64,000 nucleotides of DNA from Acidihalobacter prosperus (GTDB taxonomy: Bacteria > Pseudomonadota > Gammaproteobacteria > DSM-5130 > Acidihalobacteraceae): assembly GCF_000754095.2 (NCBI RefSeq), contig NZ_JQSG02000001.1:1-64000 (forward strand), given 5' to 3'. The position numbers and the translations under genes were made by a program. A model generated the notes under the pieces. It searched no databases. It had not been told where the DNA came from and saw only the letters and a program-made list of their open reading frames with translations. Positions 48,343 to 59,447 of the stretch are shown one piece after another (the first letter of the stretch is position 1; each line of letters begins with the position of its first letter).

Positions 48343-48616
48343 GGCATTGGCGGTGGAGGTGGCCTATGCCCTGCCCGACCGCCAAACGGTGTTGCAGGTC
48401 GTGTTGCCCGAGGGCGCGACGATCGGGCAGGCGATAGCGGCATCCGGCATGCTGGCGCGCCACCCGACCGTCGACCTCGAGACCTGCCGGGTTGGCATAT
48501 TCGGGCACCTGCGCAATCTGGCGGACGTGGTGCGCGATGGCGATCGGGTGGAGATCTATCGTCCGCTTGTCGTCGATCCCAAGGAGCGCCGTCGCCGGCG
48601 CGCGCAGGGCGACTGA
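48332..48616 (+). CDS. rnfH: RnfH/RatB ubiquitin-fold protein
   Basis: A 94-residue beta-grasp protein of the RnfH family (LAVEVAYALPDRQTVLQVVL, VGIFGHLRNLADVVRDGDRVEIYRPLVVDPKERRRRR). Its GTG start lies inside the end of ratA and is preceded by GAGG. Function unknown in the family; the association with ratA is conserved. Confidence 0.92.
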   Translation: MPAEALAVEVAYALPDRQTVLQVVLPEGATIGQAIAASGMLARHPTVDLETCRVGIFGHLRNLADVVRDGDRVEIYRPLVVDPKERRRRRAQGD

Positions 48617-48632
48617 GCAAGCGCAGGACGAC

Positions 48633-48968
48633 TTACTGCGCCGTTGAGGTGGGGCCGCCGACGATGCGAGCCAGCTTGCCGTCCTGAAAATACAGGGTCA
48701 GATGCTTGACGGTCTGCCGACCGTAGGTCGGGGTCAGGGCGTACACATAGTCCCACCGGTTCGGATTGAAGGCGTCGGTCAGCATCGGGTCGCCGAGGAT
48801 GAAGCGGACTTGGGCCTCGGTCATGCCGATCTTGACCTGCTGTAGCTGGGTCGCCTTGATCTCGTTGCCCTGATGAATGGGCGGACGATAACCGGATAGC
48901 CAACTGAAGCTGCAACCGCTCAGTGCTAGAATGGTCAGGCCGAACAGGGAAATGCGTATTTTTTTCAT
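48633..48968 (-). CDS. bamE: Outer-membrane assembly lipoprotein BamE
   Basis: A 111-residue lipoprotein (signal ISLFGLTILALSGC with lipobox Cys) of the SmpA/OmlA family. IKATQLQQVKIGMTEAQVRFILGDPML and WDYVYALTP are typical. It supports the BAM complex inserting outer-membrane proteins. It is divergent from fur, as in many gammaproteobacteria; the 68-base gap must hold both promoters. Confidence 0.95.
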   Translation of the reverse strand: MKKIRISLFGLTILALSGCSFSWLSGYRPPIHQGNEIKATQLQQVKIGMTEAQVRFILGDPMLTDAFNPNRWDYVYALTPTYGRQTVKHLTLYFQDGKLARIVGGPTSTAQ

Positions 48969-49036
48969 TTGCGTCATCGATTCGAATGGGCGCGCACATC
49001 TTAAAGCAAACCGATGTGCATTGCTGGAAGGGACTG

Positions 49037-49468
49037 ATGGAAAACCAAGACCTCAAACGTGCCGGCCTCAAGGTCACGCTGCCGCGCATGAAGATTCTGG
49101 AAATCCTTGAGACGGCGAAGCCGCGCCATTTGACTGCGGAGGATATCTATCGCCTGCTGCTGGATTCGGGCGAGGAGATCGGCTTGGCGACGGTGTATCG
49201 CGTGCTGACGCAGTTCGAGGCCGCCACGCTGGTGCAGCGCCTGCACTTCGAGGGTGGCCAGGCCGTATTCGAGCTGGCGCGAGGTCATCATCACGACCAT
49301 ATCGTCTGCGGCGAGTGCGGTCATGTGGAGGAGTTCTACGACGAGGTCATCGAGACGCGGCAGAAGGCCGTTGCGAGTAGCCGGGGGTTCGAGATCAGGG
49401 ATCATTCGCTGATTCTTTACGGCAACTGTCTGCGCCAGGATTGCCCGCATCGCAACGTCGAGGAATAG
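49037..49468 (+). CDS. fur: Ferric uptake regulator
   Basis: A 143-residue iron-responsive repressor. Winged helix LKRAGLKVTLPRMKILEIL and TAEDIYRLLLDSGEEIGLATVYRVLTQFE; metal sites HHHDHIVCGECG and the second Cys pair CLRQDC near the C-terminus. GGAAGGGA precedes the ATG. Divergent from bamE. Confidence 0.97.
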   Translation: MENQDLKRAGLKVTLPRMKILEILETAKPRHLTAEDIYRLLLDSGEEIGLATVYRVLTQFEAATLVQRLHFEGGQAVFELARGHHHDHIVCGECGHVEEFYDEVIETRQKAVASSRGFEIRDHSLILYGNCLRQDCPHRNVEE

Positions 49469-49502
49469 CGCGGAACGGTGGCGCAATGGATGAGGTGCCC
49501 GC

Positions 49503-51182
49503 TCAGCCTTCCTGAGCGCCGCGCAGCATCTCCTGCGCGTGTGCCTGAGACTGCGGGGTGATGCGTACGCCGCCGAGCATTCGTGCGAGTTCATCGATGC
49601 GCGCAGGTTCGGTGATTAGCGGTTCGATCAGCGTTTCGGTCGAGTCGCTGTCCTTGATCTTGCGCACGGCGAGTTGTTGGTGGGCCTGAGCCGCGACCTG
49701 GGGGAGGTGGGTGACACAGAGGATCTGGCGGTCGGCGCCGAGGCGCCGCAGCATGCGGCCAACCACTTCGGCTACGCCGCCGCCAATGCCGCTGTCGACC
49801 TCGTCGAAAATCAGGGTGGGCAGGCGCCGGTCGCGCGTGGCGGCGAGCTGCAGCGCGAGGCTGATACGCGAGAGTTCGCCGCCAGATGCCACCTTGGCAA
49901 GCGGGCGCAGGGGTTGGCCGGGATTCGCGCTGACCTGAAATTCCACCTGGTCGATGCCGTGATGAGAAGGTTTGGCGCGTGGCTCATTCTCGACCGCAAC
50001 GGCAAAGCGCCCACCCGACATGCCCAGCGTCTGCATCGCTTCGGTGACCTCGTGGCCGAGGGTGGTCGCGGCTTCGCGACGTCCGGCAGAGACGCGTTCG
50101 GCCAACGCGCGGTAGCGTTCGGCGGCTGACGCCAGCTTGGCGTTGAGACGAGTACGGTGGCTGTCGTGATCCACCAGCGACTCCCGTTCCTGCTGGAGCG
50201 CCGACAAGCGTTCGGGTAGCTCGTCGATCTCGCAGTGATGTTTGCGCGCAAGGGATTGGAGTAGCGCCAGGCGGGCGCCAATTTCGTCGAGGCGCGCCGG
50301 GTCGATCTGCAGGTCGTCCAGATAGCGGCGCAGTTCCGCGGCAGCCTCCTGGACTTCGATTTGCGCGTTGCGCAGTAAGGCGAGTGATTGGTCGAGCCGG
50401 GGGTCAAGCGAGGCGGCGTGGTCGAGTGCGTCGACGGCGTGCGAGAGCAGGCCGTTGGCATCCGGTTCGCCGTCGTAGGCCAAACCGTAGGCTGCCTGCG
50501 CGGCCTCGAGCAACTGGCTGGCATGCGCCAGGCGACGATGCTCGTCTTCCAGTTCGTCGGCCTCGCCGGCGCGCGGGGCGGCGGTTTCGAGCTCGCCACA
50601 CTGAAATTCGACGAGTTCCAATCGCGCTTGGCGATGTTGCGCGTCGTCCTCGATGGCGGCCAGCGAGGCCTTGAGTTCGGTCCACTGCCGGTGAGCTGCG
50701 GCCAATTCTTCCAGCAGGGCCGCATGGCCGGCCTGCAGGTCGAGCAGTCCGCGCTGCGCGTCGCGATGCAGCAGCGATTGGTGGGCGTGCTGGCCGTGGA
50801 TGTCAACCAGCTGCTCGCCGAATTCCCGCAGCGCCTGCAACGCGACCGGCGTACCGCCGATATAGGCGCGCGCGCGCCCTTCGCGGGTGACGATGCGGCG
50901 CAGGGTGCAAGCACCGTCATCGTCTTCCAGGTCGTGCGCGCGCAGCCAGGCCAGGGCGTTTGGTTGCGCACCCAGGTCGAACCCGGCGCTGATTTCGGCC
51001 CGTTCGGCGCCGGCGCGGACCACGCCGCTGTCGGCGCGGTCGCCGAGTACGAGGCCGATGGCGTCTATCAGTATGGATTTGCCGGCGCCGGTTTCGCCGG
51101 TCAATGCGGTCATGCCGCACGTCAGTTCCAGCTCGAGATGCTCAATGATGGCGAAATCGCGGATCAGAATGTGTGACAGCAT
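49503..51182 (-). CDS. recN: DNA repair protein RecN
   Basis: A 559-residue SMC-like ATPase acting in double-strand-break repair. Walker A GETGAGKSIL lies near the N-terminus (about 29-38), long coiled coils in the middle (about 160-350), ABC signature ASGGELSRISLAL and Walker B TLIFDEVDSGIGG near the C-terminus. Convergent with fur. Confidence 0.96.
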   Translation of the reverse strand: MLSHILIRDFAIIEHLELELTCGMTALTGETGAGKSILIDAIGLVLGDRADSGVVRAGAERAEISAGFDLGAQPNALAWLRAHDLEDDDGACTLRRIVTREGRARAYIGGTPVALQALREFGEQLVDIHGQHAHQSLLHRDAQRGLLDLQAGHAALLEELAAAHRQWTELKASLAAIEDDAQHRQARLELVEFQCGELETAAPRAGEADELEDEHRRLAHASQLLEAAQAAYGLAYDGEPDANGLLSHAVDALDHAASLDPRLDQSLALLRNAQIEVQEAAAELRRYLDDLQIDPARLDEIGARLALLQSLARKHHCEIDELPERLSALQQERESLVDHDSHRTRLNAKLASAAERYRALAERVSAGRREAATTLGHEVTEAMQTLGMSGGRFAVAVENEPRAKPSHHGIDQVEFQVSANPGQPLRPLAKVASGGELSRISLALQLAATRDRRLPTLIFDEVDSGIGGGVAEVVGRMLRRLGADRQILCVTHLPQVAAQAHQQLAVRKIKDSDSTETLIEPLITEPARIDELARMLGGVRITPQSQAHAQEMLRGAQEG

Positions 51183-51238
51183 GGGTGCCGAGGCTCGATG
51201 GGCGATGCGCGCGGGGACAGGGGGTCATGCGCAGATAT

Positions 51239-52111
51239 TCAAGGCTGCTCGCCCCAGTGCAGTTTGGCCCGCAGGATATGGAAGTGATCGTAGGTGTTCG
51301 GGTGCAGCAGACGCAAGGGTTTCTCTTTCTGACGAATGCGGATCACCTCGTCCGGCTGCACGAGCCGGCACGACTGGCCGTCAAAGGCCACTTGTGCCGG
51401 GGCGGTATTGTGCGCAGAGAGCGAAATCTCGATGCAGGATGAGGCCGCGACCACCAGGGGGCGGCTCGTGAGTGTGTGCGGGCAGATCGGGACCAAGACG
51501 ACGGCCGGCAGCGAGGGCGACAGGATTGGCCCGCCGCCGGACAGCGCGTAGGCGGTCGAGCCGGTGGGCGTGGCGATGACGAGACCGTCGGCGCGCTGGC
51601 TGCTGACGAATCGTCCGTCGATGCGGATATCGAATTCGATCATGCGAACGTCGCTGCAGATATGCAGTACGACGTCGTTGAGGGCGTCATAGCAGTCGCC
51701 CGGCCCCTCCTCGCCGCCCGTGATTTCGGCCTGGAGCAGGGCTCGCGGTTCCTCGATGTAGTCGCCTGCCAGAATCTCGTCCAGGCGCGGCGCCATTTCC
51801 TCGGGCGATATGTCCGCCAGAAACCCCAGGCGCCCGAGGTTGATGCCGACCAGCGGCACTTCGCAGCAGGCCAGTGACCGCGCGGCGTTGAGCAGCGTGC
51901 CGTCGCCGCCCACCACGATGGCCAGGTCGCAGCGGCGCGCGATGGCCTCGCGCTCGTGCAGGGCTTCGTCCGGAACGAGTCCGTCGGCGCTCGCGTCCAG
52001 CAGCGGTGTCAGACCGCGCGCCCTTAGGAATGTCGTCAGTGCCGCCAGCGTCGGCGCGAGGCGGGTGTCGCCGTGTTTGGCGATGATGCCGACAGTCTTG
52101 AAATTTCTCAT
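51239..52111 (-). CDS. nadK: NAD kinase
   Basis: A 290-residue kinase making NADP from NAD. The GGDGTLL motif is in VVGGDGTLLNAAR, with NLGRLGFLADI and the Gly-rich TPTGSTAYALSGGGPILSPSL typical of the family. The start at MRNFKTVGIIAKHGD is fixed by homology. Divergent from hrcA and 56 bases from recN, which it precedes. Confidence 0.96.
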   Translation of the reverse strand: MRNFKTVGIIAKHGDTRLAPTLAALTTFLRARGLTPLLDASADGLVPDEALHEREAIARRCDLAIVVGGDGTLLNAARSLACCEVPLVGINLGRLGFLADISPEEMAPRLDEILAGDYIEEPRALLQAEITGGEEGPGDCYDALNDVVLHICSDVRMIEFDIRIDGRFVSSQRADGLVIATPTGSTAYALSGGGPILSPSLPAVVLVPICPHTLTSRPLVVAASSCIEISLSAHNTAPAQVAFDGQSCRLVQPDEVIRIRQKEKPLRLLHPNTYDHFHILRAKLHWGEQP

Positions 52112-52225
52112 GTATACAGATACTTGGTTGGGGAGGGTGGCGGCGGGCCGGGTGGTGTGAAGCTTGACACTCAGAACCCGTATTGTAATCATCGTCGCGG
52201 CCATATTGCATGCCCCCGACGGTTG

Positions 52226-53299
52226 ATGGCACATATCCGTATCCGCAGCAGTTCCTCCGATGAATCCGGGCTGGACGAGCGTTCGCGGCACCTCTTGAAG
52301 GTGTTGGTCGAGAGCTATATCCGTGAAGGACAGCCGGTTGGTTCACGCCTGCTGAGCCAGAAGGCGGGGCTCGACATCAGCCCCGCGACCGTGCGCAATG
52401 TGGTCGCCGATCTGGAGTCGATGGGCTTCGTTCGCTCGCCGCATACTTCCGCCGGTCGTGTCCCAACCGCGCGCGGTTATCGTCTTTTCGTGGACACCCT
52501 GCTGCAGCAGCGCCCGCCGGATGCGGCGGCGTTGCGTCAGATGCGTGTGCATCTTTCGCCGGGGCGAGGTGCCGATGATCTGGTCGAATCGGCTTCCAAT
52601 ATCCTGTCCGGGATCACGCAGCTCGTGGGTGTCGTGACCGTGCCGCGTAGCCAGCACCTGGCGTTGCGGCAGATCGAGTTTCTGGCACTGTCCGACAAGC
52701 GTGTGCTGGTGATTCTGGTGATGAACCAGCACGAGGTCCAGAATCGCATCCTGCAACTGGATCGCGCCTATACGCAATCCGAGCTGGATCAGGCCGCCCG
52801 TTACCTCAATCTGCATTTCGCCGGACGCGATCTGATGCACATACGCGGTTCGCTGCTGCGCGAACTCGACGAGATGCGGGCGGATATGGATCGCATCATG
52901 CGCAATGCGGTGGAGTTGGGGCAGAAAGCGCTCGAGGACGAGGTCGAGCAGACCGGTGACTACGTGCTCGCGGGCCAGAACAACCTGCTCGAATATCAGG
53001 AACTGGCGGACCTGGAAAGACTGCGTACCCTTTTCTCCGCCTTCACCGAAAAACGAGAAGTTCTGCACCTGCTGGACAAGAGCGCCGTGGCGGAGGATGT
53101 GCAGATATTCATCGGCCACGAATCCGGCTACGGCGCGCTCGATTACGTGAGTGTGGTCACGGCGCCTTACGTCGCCAATGGCGAGGTGATCGGCATGCTG
53201 GGCGTGATCGGCCCGACACGCATGCCTTACGATCGTGTGATTCCAGTCGTGGACATTACCGCCAGGCTTCTGGGTAGCGCTCTGAACGGACGGGCTTGA
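52226..53299 (+). CDS. hrcA: Heat-inducible transcription repressor HrcA
   Basis: A 357-residue repressor. The N-terminal winged helix has LLKVLVESYIREGQPVGSRLLS and SPATVRNVVADLESMGFVRSPHTSAGRVPT; the C-terminal GAF-like domain ends MLGVIGPTRMPYDRVIPVVD. It usually binds CIRCE elements; none is visible in this gene cluster. Heads hrcA-grpE-dnaK-dnaJ. Confidence 0.96.
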   Translation: MAHIRIRSSSSDESGLDERSRHLLKVLVESYIREGQPVGSRLLSQKAGLDISPATVRNVVADLESMGFVRSPHTSAGRVPTARGYRLFVDTLLQQRPPDAAALRQMRVHLSPGRGADDLVESASNILSGITQLVGVVTVPRSQHLALRQIEFLALSDKRVLVILVMNQHEVQNRILQLDRAYTQSELDQAARYLNLHFAGRDLMHIRGSLLRELDEMRADMDRIMRNAVELGQKALEDEVEQTGDYVLAGQNNLLEYQELADLERLRTLFSAFTEKREVLHLLDKSAVAEDVQIFIGHESGYGALDYVSVVTAPYVANGEVIGMLGVIGPTRMPYDRVIPVVDITARLLGSALNGRA

Positions 53300-53323
53300 A
53301 GTCTGTGTGAGAGGCCCCACCTA
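53295..53323 (+). promoter_or_regulatory. Sigma32-like promoter before grpE
   Basis: CTTGAA (53295-53300), 14 bases, then CCCCACCTA (53315-53323), close to the heat-shock consensus CTTGAA-N13/14-CCCCATNT. It begins at the hrcA stop codon, 56 bases before grpE. Confidence 0.7.
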
Positions 53324-53378
53324 TTGCCCAGGTTTGTCCAAGTTTGCCCGCTAAGCGGCATCGAATCTGGAGCGATTG

Positions 53379-53948
53379 ATGAGTCAAATACCCCCACAGA
53401 ACGGCGACAATACGTCCGATGAGGCGGAAAAGCCGAGTGTCGGCGAGCAGCCGGTGCAGGCCGAGAACGTCGACGCCATGGAGGCGCTGCATCGCGACCT
53501 CCAGGAGATGAAGGACAAGGCGCAGACGCATTGGGATCAGTTTGTGCGTGCCCAGGCCGAGCTCGACAACCTGCGCAAACGGGCCGAGCGCGATCTCGCC
53601 AACGCTCATAAATATGCGCTGGAGCGCTTCGCGAACGAGCTGCTTCCGGTGAAGGACAGCCTCGAATTGGGCATGGGCGCGGCAGATGGCGCGGATGCCG
53701 TTGCCAGCATCCGCGAAGGTATGGAATTGACGCTGCGCATGTTCGGCCAGGTTCTGGCCAAGTTCGGCATTGAAGAGGTCAATCCTGTCGGCGAACGCTT
53801 CGATCCGGAGCGTCATCAGGCGATGACCATGCAGCCTTCCGGCGAACAGCCACCCAATACCGTGCTCGGCGTCATGCAAAAGGGCTATGTGCTCAACGAC
53901 CGCCTGCTCAGGCCGGCCATGGTCGTCGTCTCCAAGGCGCCCGATTGA
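53379..53948 (+). CDS. grpE: Nucleotide exchange factor GrpE
   Basis: A 189-residue DnaK exchange factor. An acidic N-terminus, a long coiled coil (about 35-95) and the C-terminal beta domain with NPVGERFDPERHQAM, NTVLGVMQKGYVLNDRLLRPAMVVVSK. TCTGGAG precedes the ATG at 53379; a TTG one codon upstream is less likely. Confidence 0.96.
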   Translation: MSQIPPQNGDNTSDEAEKPSVGEQPVQAENVDAMEALHRDLQEMKDKAQTHWDQFVRAQAELDNLRKRAERDLANAHKYALERFANELLPVKDSLELGMGAADGADAVASIREGMELTLRMFGQVLAKFGIEEVNPVGERFDPERHQAMTMQPSGEQPPNTVLGVMQKGYVLNDRLLRPAMVVVSKAPD

Positions 53949-53957
53949 AGCCGACGC

Positions 53958-53985
53958 CTTGAAATCGGGGCGCTGGCCCCAATTT
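53958..53985 (+). promoter_or_regulatory. Sigma32-like promoter before dnaK
   Basis: CTTGAA (53958-53963), 13 bases, then CCCCAATTT (53977-53985), an excellent heat-shock match. The stretch also forms a small hairpin GGGGC/GCCCC, which could partly terminate grpE read-through. Confidence 0.8.
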
Positions 53986-54035
53986 AGCCCTCATATTCAG
54001 TACGTATTCACCCAGTGCTAGGGAGATGCAACATC

Positions 54036-55967
54036 ATGGGTAAAGTCATTGGTATCGACCTTGGAACCACCAATTCCTGCGTGGCCGTCATGGAGGCGGG
54101 CAAGCCCAAGGTGATCGAAAACAGCGAAGGCGATCGCACCACCCCCTCCATCATCGCGTTCGGCGACGACGGCGAGGTGCTGGTCGGTCAGCCGGCCAAG
54201 CGTCAGGCCGTCACCAATCCCACGAACACCCTGTTTGCGGTCAAGCGCCTGATCGGACGTCGGTTCGACGAACCCGAGGTGCAGAAGGACATCAAGCTTG
54301 TGCCCTACACGATTGCCAAGGCCGACAACGGCGACGCCTGGGTGGAGGTGAAGGGCAAAAAGATGGCGCCGCCGGAAATTTCCGCGCGCGTGCTGATGAA
54401 AATGAAGAAAACCGCCGAGGATTATCTCGGCGAGCCGGTGACCGAAGCCGTCATCACCGTGCCGGCCTATTTCAACGATTCGCAGCGTCAGGCGACCAAG
54501 GATGCTGGCAAGATCGCGGGCCTCGACGTTAAGCGCATCATTAATGAGCCCACCGCGGCGGCGTTGGCCTTCGGTTTGGACAAGAAGGGCGGCGATCGCA
54601 AGGTGGCGGTCTACGACCTTGGTGGCGGCACCTTCGACATCTCCATCATCGAAATGGCCGACGTCGACGGAGAGCAGCAGTTCGAGGTGCTGGCGACCAA
54701 CGGTGACACCTTCCTGGGTGGCGAAGATTTCGACAAGCGCCTGATCGACTATCTGGCGGACGAGTTCAACAAGGAGCAGGGCATCGATCTGCGCGGTGAT
54801 CCGCTTGCCATGCAGCGTCTGAAGGAGGCTGCGGAAAAGGCCAAGATCGAGTTGTCGTCCACTCAGCAGACCGAGGTCAACCTGCCCTACGTCACCGCCG
54901 ATCAGACAGGGCCGAAGCATCTCAACATCAAGGTGACGCGCGCCAAGCTGGAGTCGCTGGTCGAGAGCCTGATTCAGCGCACCATCGAGCCGTGCAAGCT
55001 GGCGCTCAAGGATGCCGGCCTGTCGACATCCGACATCGCCGATGTGATTCTGGTCGGTGGCCAGACCCGCATGCCGAAGGTGCAGGAAGCGGTCAAGAAC
55101 TTCTTCGGCAAGGAGCCCCGCCGCGACGTCAATCCCGACGAGGCGGTAGCCGTGGGTGCGGCCATCCAGGGCGGCGTGTTGGGCGGCGAAGTCAAGGACG
55201 TGCTGCTGCTTGACGTGACCCCGCTGTCGTTGGGAATCGAGACCCTTGGCGGCGTGATGACCAAGCTCATCGACCGGAACACCACCATCCCGACCAAGGC
55301 CACGCAGGTTTTCTCCACTGCCGAGGACAATCAGACGGCCGTGACCGTGCATGTGCTGCAGGGCGAGCGCGAGCAGGCGGGCGGCAACAAGTCGCTCGGA
55401 CGATTCGACCTGACGGACATTCCGCCCGCGCCGCGCGGCGTGCCGCAGATCGAGGTGATGTTCGATATCGACGCCAACGGTATCCTCAACGTGTCGGCCA
55501 AGGACAAGGCGACCGGCAAGCAGCAGTCGATCGTGATCAAGGCATCCTCCGGCCTGGCCGAGGACGAGATCGAGCGCATGGTCAAGGATGCCGAAGCGCA
55601 CCGCGACGACGACAAGCGCTTCCACGAACTCGTGACGGCGCGCAATCAGGCCGACAACCTCATACACGCGGCCGAAAAATCCCTTCAGGAAGCCGGTGAC
55701 AAGGCGACCGCCGATGAAAAGCAGGCGATCGAACAGGCGGTCGGTGAGTTGAGGGAAGCCGTCAAGGGCGACGACAAGGCGGCGATCGAGGCCAAAACGG
55801 AAGCCTTGAGCGCGGCCTCCGGCAAGCTTGCCGAGAAGCTGTACAGCCAGGCGGGTGCGGCACAGGACGCGCCCGCCGGTGCGACGGACGCAGGCGCCAA
55901 GAGTGGCCGCGGCGACGAGGATGTCGTGGACGCCGAGTTCGAAGAGGTCAAGGAAAACAAGAAATAA
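54036..55967 (+). CDS. dnaK: Chaperone DnaK (Hsp70)
   Basis: A 643-residue Hsp70. The ATPase domain (1-385) shows [31 protein letters not shown] and [14 protein letters not shown]; the substrate domain has [20 protein letters not shown]; the C-terminal tail [16 protein letters not shown] is the usual acidic end. GGGAGATG stands before the ATG. Followed by dnaJ. Confidence 0.98.
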   Translation: MGKVIGIDLGTTNSCVAVMEAGKPKVIENSEGDRTTPSIIAFGDDGEVLVGQPAKRQAVTNPTNTLFAVKRLIGRRFDEPEVQKDIKLVPYTIAKADNGDAWVEVKGKKMAPPEISARVLMKMKKTAEDYLGEPVTEAVITVPAYFNDSQRQATKDAGKIAGLDVKRIINEPTAAALAFGLDKKGGDRKVAVYDLGGGTFDISIIEMADVDGEQQFEVLATNGDTFLGGEDFDKRLIDYLADEFNKEQGIDLRGDPLAMQRLKEAAEKAKIELSSTQQTEVNLPYVTADQTGPKHLNIKVTRAKLESLVESLIQRTIEPCKLALKDAGLSTSDIADVILVGGQTRMPKVQEAVKNFFGKEPRRDVNPDEAVAVGAAIQGGVLGGEVKDVLLLDVTPLSLGIETLGGVMTKLIDRNTTIPTKATQVFSTAEDNQTAVTVHVLQGEREQAGGNKSLGRFDLTDIPPAPRGVPQIEVMFDIDANGILNVSAKDKATGKQQSIVIKASSGLAEDEIERMVKDAEAHRDDDKRFHELVTARNQADNLIHAAEKSLQEAGDKATADEKQAIEQAVGELREAVKGDDKAAIEAKTEALSAASGKLAEKLYSQAGAAQDAPAGATDAGAKSGRGDEDVVDAEFEEVKENKK

Positions 55968-56117
55968 TCCGGAGCGAGGCCGGCCGCTGCGCGCGCAGGG
56001 TCGGCCTCCCCTTGTCCGGATCGACTGCCCGCCGCGCGCGGGCCGTGTGCGTCGAGGCCTGCCCGGCGCCGTGGCTGCGGCCAACCATTCTGGATCAACG
56101 TCAAGCGACCGAGAGCG

Positions 56118-57254
56118 ATGTCGAAAAGAGATTATTACGAAGTGCTGGGCGTGGAGCGTTCGGCGGGCGATGACGAACTCAAGAAGGCGTACCGGCGACT
56201 GGCGATGAAATACCATCCGGACCGGAATCCGGACGATGCCGAAGCCGTCGAGCACTTCAAGGAGGCCAAAGAGGCCTACGAGGTGCTCAGCGACGCCCAA
56301 AAGCGGGCGGCCTACGACCAGTTCGGCCATGCCGGCGTGAATGGCGGTGCCGCGAGCGGCGGTGCCGGTTTCGGTGGCGCCGGTTTCGGCGATATCTTCG
56401 AGGACATTTTCGGCGATATCTTCGGCGGTGGGCGCGGTCGCGAGCGCAATTACCGAGGGGCAGACCTGCAGTACAACCTCGACCTCAGTCTGGAGGAGGC
56501 GGTGTTCGGCACCGAGGTCAAGATCCGCGTGCCGACGATCATCGCTTGTACCGCCTGCGACGGCACGGGTGCGCGATCCGGTACGCGGGCCGAGGGTTGT
56601 CCCACCTGCGGTGGCGTCGGTCAGGTCCGCATCCAGCAGGGATTTTTTTCCGTGCAACAGGCCTGCCCGCGTTGTCACGGCAGCGGCAAGATCATCCCCG
56701 ATCCCTGCCCAAGCTGTCGCGGCGAGGGCCGCGTACGCGACACCCGCACCTTGTCCGTCAACGTGCCGGCTGGCGTCGACACCGGCGATCGTATCCGCCT
56801 CGCCGGGGAAGGCGAGTCTGGGCCGCAGAATGGCCCGGCTGGCGACCTCTATGTGCAGATTCGCGTGCGCGAGCACAAAATCTTCACGCGCGAAGGCGAA
56901 AATCTTTATTGCGAGGTGCCCATCGATTTCGTCACCGCTGCGCTGGGCGGCGAGATCGAGGTGCCGACGCTGGGCGGCCGCGCCCGACTCAAGATCCCGG
57001 CGGAAACACAGACCAATCGCATGTTCCGTATCCGTGGCAAGGGCATCAAGCCGGTACGCGGCGGCCCGGAGGGCGATCTCATTTGCCGCGTGATGGTCGA
57101 GACGCCGGTGAATCTGACCAAGTCCCAGCGCGAACTCCTGATCCAGTTCCAGGACACGCTCAAGGGCAGCGAACACAAGCACAGCCCGCAGGCGCACAGC
57201 TGGCTGGACGGCGTCAAGGGCTTCTTCGACGATCTCAAGTCCTGGCTGCATTGA
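56118..57254 (+). CDS. dnaJ: Chaperone DnaJ (Hsp40)
   Basis: A 378-residue type-I J protein. J domain with HPD ([10 protein letters not shown]), Gly/Phe-rich linker ([17 protein letters not shown]), four CxxCxGxG-type zinc repeats ([32 protein letters not shown]) and the C-terminal peptide-binding domains. Stimulates DnaK. The 150-base gap after dnaK has no obvious terminator. Confidence 0.98.
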   Translation: MSKRDYYEVLGVERSAGDDELKKAYRRLAMKYHPDRNPDDAEAVEHFKEAKEAYEVLSDAQKRAAYDQFGHAGVNGGAASGGAGFGGAGFGDIFEDIFGDIFGGGRGRERNYRGADLQYNLDLSLEEAVFGTEVKIRVPTIIACTACDGTGARSGTRAEGCPTCGGVGQVRIQQGFFSVQQACPRCHGSGKIIPDPCPSCRGEGRVRDTRTLSVNVPAGVDTGDRIRLAGEGESGPQNGPAGDLYVQIRVREHKIFTREGENLYCEVPIDFVTAALGGEIEVPTLGGRARLKIPAETQTNRMFRIRGKGIKPVRGGPEGDLICRVMVETPVNLTKSQRELLIQFQDTLKGSEHKHSPQAHSWLDGVKGFFDDLKSWLH

Positions 57255-58094
<840 letters not shown>

Positions 58095-58150
58095 ACCGCA
58101 TCTTCGCGTGGACAGGCCCAGTCGGGGTCGCGTAAAATTACGACGATTAC

Positions 58151-58279
58151 ATGAACCCTTGCTACGCGCGGCATCTCGGCGTGTCGAAGTCGCGTGCGCA
58201 AGCGCATGAGTCCCCCGCGCACAGCGGGGATTGGCATATCCAAACGGGGCGCGGGTCCCGTTTTTCGTATCTACGGTGA
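58151..58279 (+). CDS. Possible 42-residue carA leader peptide
   Basis: An ATG-started ORF of 42 codons that fills the carA leader and whose TGA overlaps the carA GTG start (GTGA, 58276-58279). The product is Arg/His/Ser-rich ([17 protein letters not shown] ... [10 protein letters not shown]). Both leader hairpins lie inside it. It may couple translation to attenuation; no ribosome-binding site is obvious. Confidence 0.4.
   Translation: MNPCYARHLGVSKSRAQAHESPAHSGDWHIQTGRGSRFSYLR
58213..58265 (+). promoter_or_regulatory. Attenuator-like hairpins in the carA leader
   Basis: Hairpin 1: CCCCGC (58213-58218) with GCGGGG (58224-58229). Hairpin 2: AAACGGG (58242-58248) with CCCGTTT (58257-58263), followed by TT, a terminator shape. 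GCGGG inside hairpin 2's loop (58251-58255) can also pair with hairpin 1's CCCGC, so the two can be alternative folds. This suggests transcription attenuation ahead of carAB. Confidence 0.5.
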
Positions 58280-59412
58280 ACCGCTTGAACCAAGCCGCTT
58301 TGTTGGCTCTAGAGGACGGCAGCGTGTTTCATGGTGCCGCCGTCGGCGCGCTGGGGGAGTGCGTCGGTGAGGTGGTGTTCAATACCGCCATGACGGGCTA
58401 CCAGGAAATCCTGACCGACCCCTCCTACGCACGTCAGATCGTCACGCTGACCTACCCTCATATCGGCAATACCGGCACCAATGCCGAGGACGAGGAGTCC
58501 GCCAAGACCTTTGCGGCTGGCCTGGTCGTTCGGGATCTGCCGATGACGCATTCGAACTGGCGTTCGGCCGAATCCCTCGACCACTATCTGCAGCGTCACG
58601 GCGTGGTCGCCATTGCCGAGATCGATACGCGCCGCCTGACGCGTTTGTTGCGCGACAAGGGCGCACTCAACGGTTGCATCCAGGCGGGCGCCATAGACAT
58701 CGACAAGGCCTTGGCGGCTGCAAAGGCGTTTGCCGGCCTCAAGGGCATGGATCTGGCGTGCGAGGTCACCGCGCGCGAAATCTACGAATGGCGAGCCGGT
58801 AGCTGGGAAGCGCACGGCGGCTTCGGCCCCGGCAGTCGCGACCAGTCCGACGTACTGCACGTGGTGGCCTATGATTTCGGCGTCAAGCGCAATATTTTGC
58901 GCATGCTGGCGGATCGCGGATGCCGCCTGACCGTGGTGCCGGCCCAGACGCCGGCCGCCGAGGTGCTTCGACTCGAGCCCGACGGCGTGTTTCTTTCAAA
59001 CGGACCTGGGGATCCGGAGCCCTGCGACTATGCCATCGCCGCCATCGCCGAGCTGGTCGAGCGCGGCATACCGACCTTCGGCATCTGTCTTGGGCATCAG
59101 TTGCTGGGGCTGGCCAGCGGCGCGTCGACCATGAAAATGAAATTCGGGCATCACGGCGCAAATCATCCGGTGCAGGATCTGGAAAGCGGGCAGGTGATGA
59201 TCAGTTCGCAGAATCACGGATTTGCGGTGGACGAAAGCAGCCTTCCCGGCCATCTGCGCGCCACCCATCGCTCGCTCTTCGATGGCTCCCTGCAGGGGAT
59301 CGCGCGGACCGATCGGCCGGCATTCGGCTTCCAGGGGCATCCTGAGGCCAGCCCCGGGCCGCACGACGTGGCTGGTCTTTTCGATCGTTTCATCCGGCTC
59401 ATGCGCGCCTGA
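58276..59412 (+). CDS. carA: Carbamoyl-phosphate synthase small subunit
   Basis: A 378-residue glutaminase subunit giving ammonia for carbamoyl phosphate (arginine and pyrimidine synthesis). N-terminal [10 protein letters not shown]; class-I amidotransferase domain with the catalytic Cys in [10 protein letters not shown], and [14 protein letters not shown] with His and Glu. The GTG start fits the family N-terminus; TTG at 58285 and 58231 are alternatives. Confidence 0.95.
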   Translation: MNRLNQAALLALEDGSVFHGAAVGALGECVGEVVFNTAMTGYQEILTDPSYARQIVTLTYPHIGNTGTNAEDEESAKTFAAGLVVRDLPMTHSNWRSAESLDHYLQRHGVVAIAEIDTRRLTRLLRDKGALNGCIQAGAIDIDKALAAAKAFAGLKGMDLACEVTAREIYEWRAGSWEAHGGFGPGSRDQSDVLHVVAYDFGVKRNILRMLADRGCRLTVVPAQTPAAEVLRLEPDGVFLSNGPGDPEPCDYAIAAIAELVERGIPTFGICLGHQLLGLASGASTMKMKFGHHGANHPVQDLESGQVMISSQNHGFAVDESSLPGHLRATHRSLFDGSLQGIARTDRPAFGFQGHPEASPGPHDVAGLFDRFIRLMRA

Positions 59413-59447
59413 ATGCCGCGCCGCCCGTACATAGACAACGGACACCC

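Noticed and set aside
54018-57251. Antisense open frame of 1077 codons opposite dnaK-dnaJ
   Set aside because: Mirror of strongly biased G+C-rich codons in dnaK and dnaJ; no family motifs, no ribosome-binding site, and it spans two genes and their gap.
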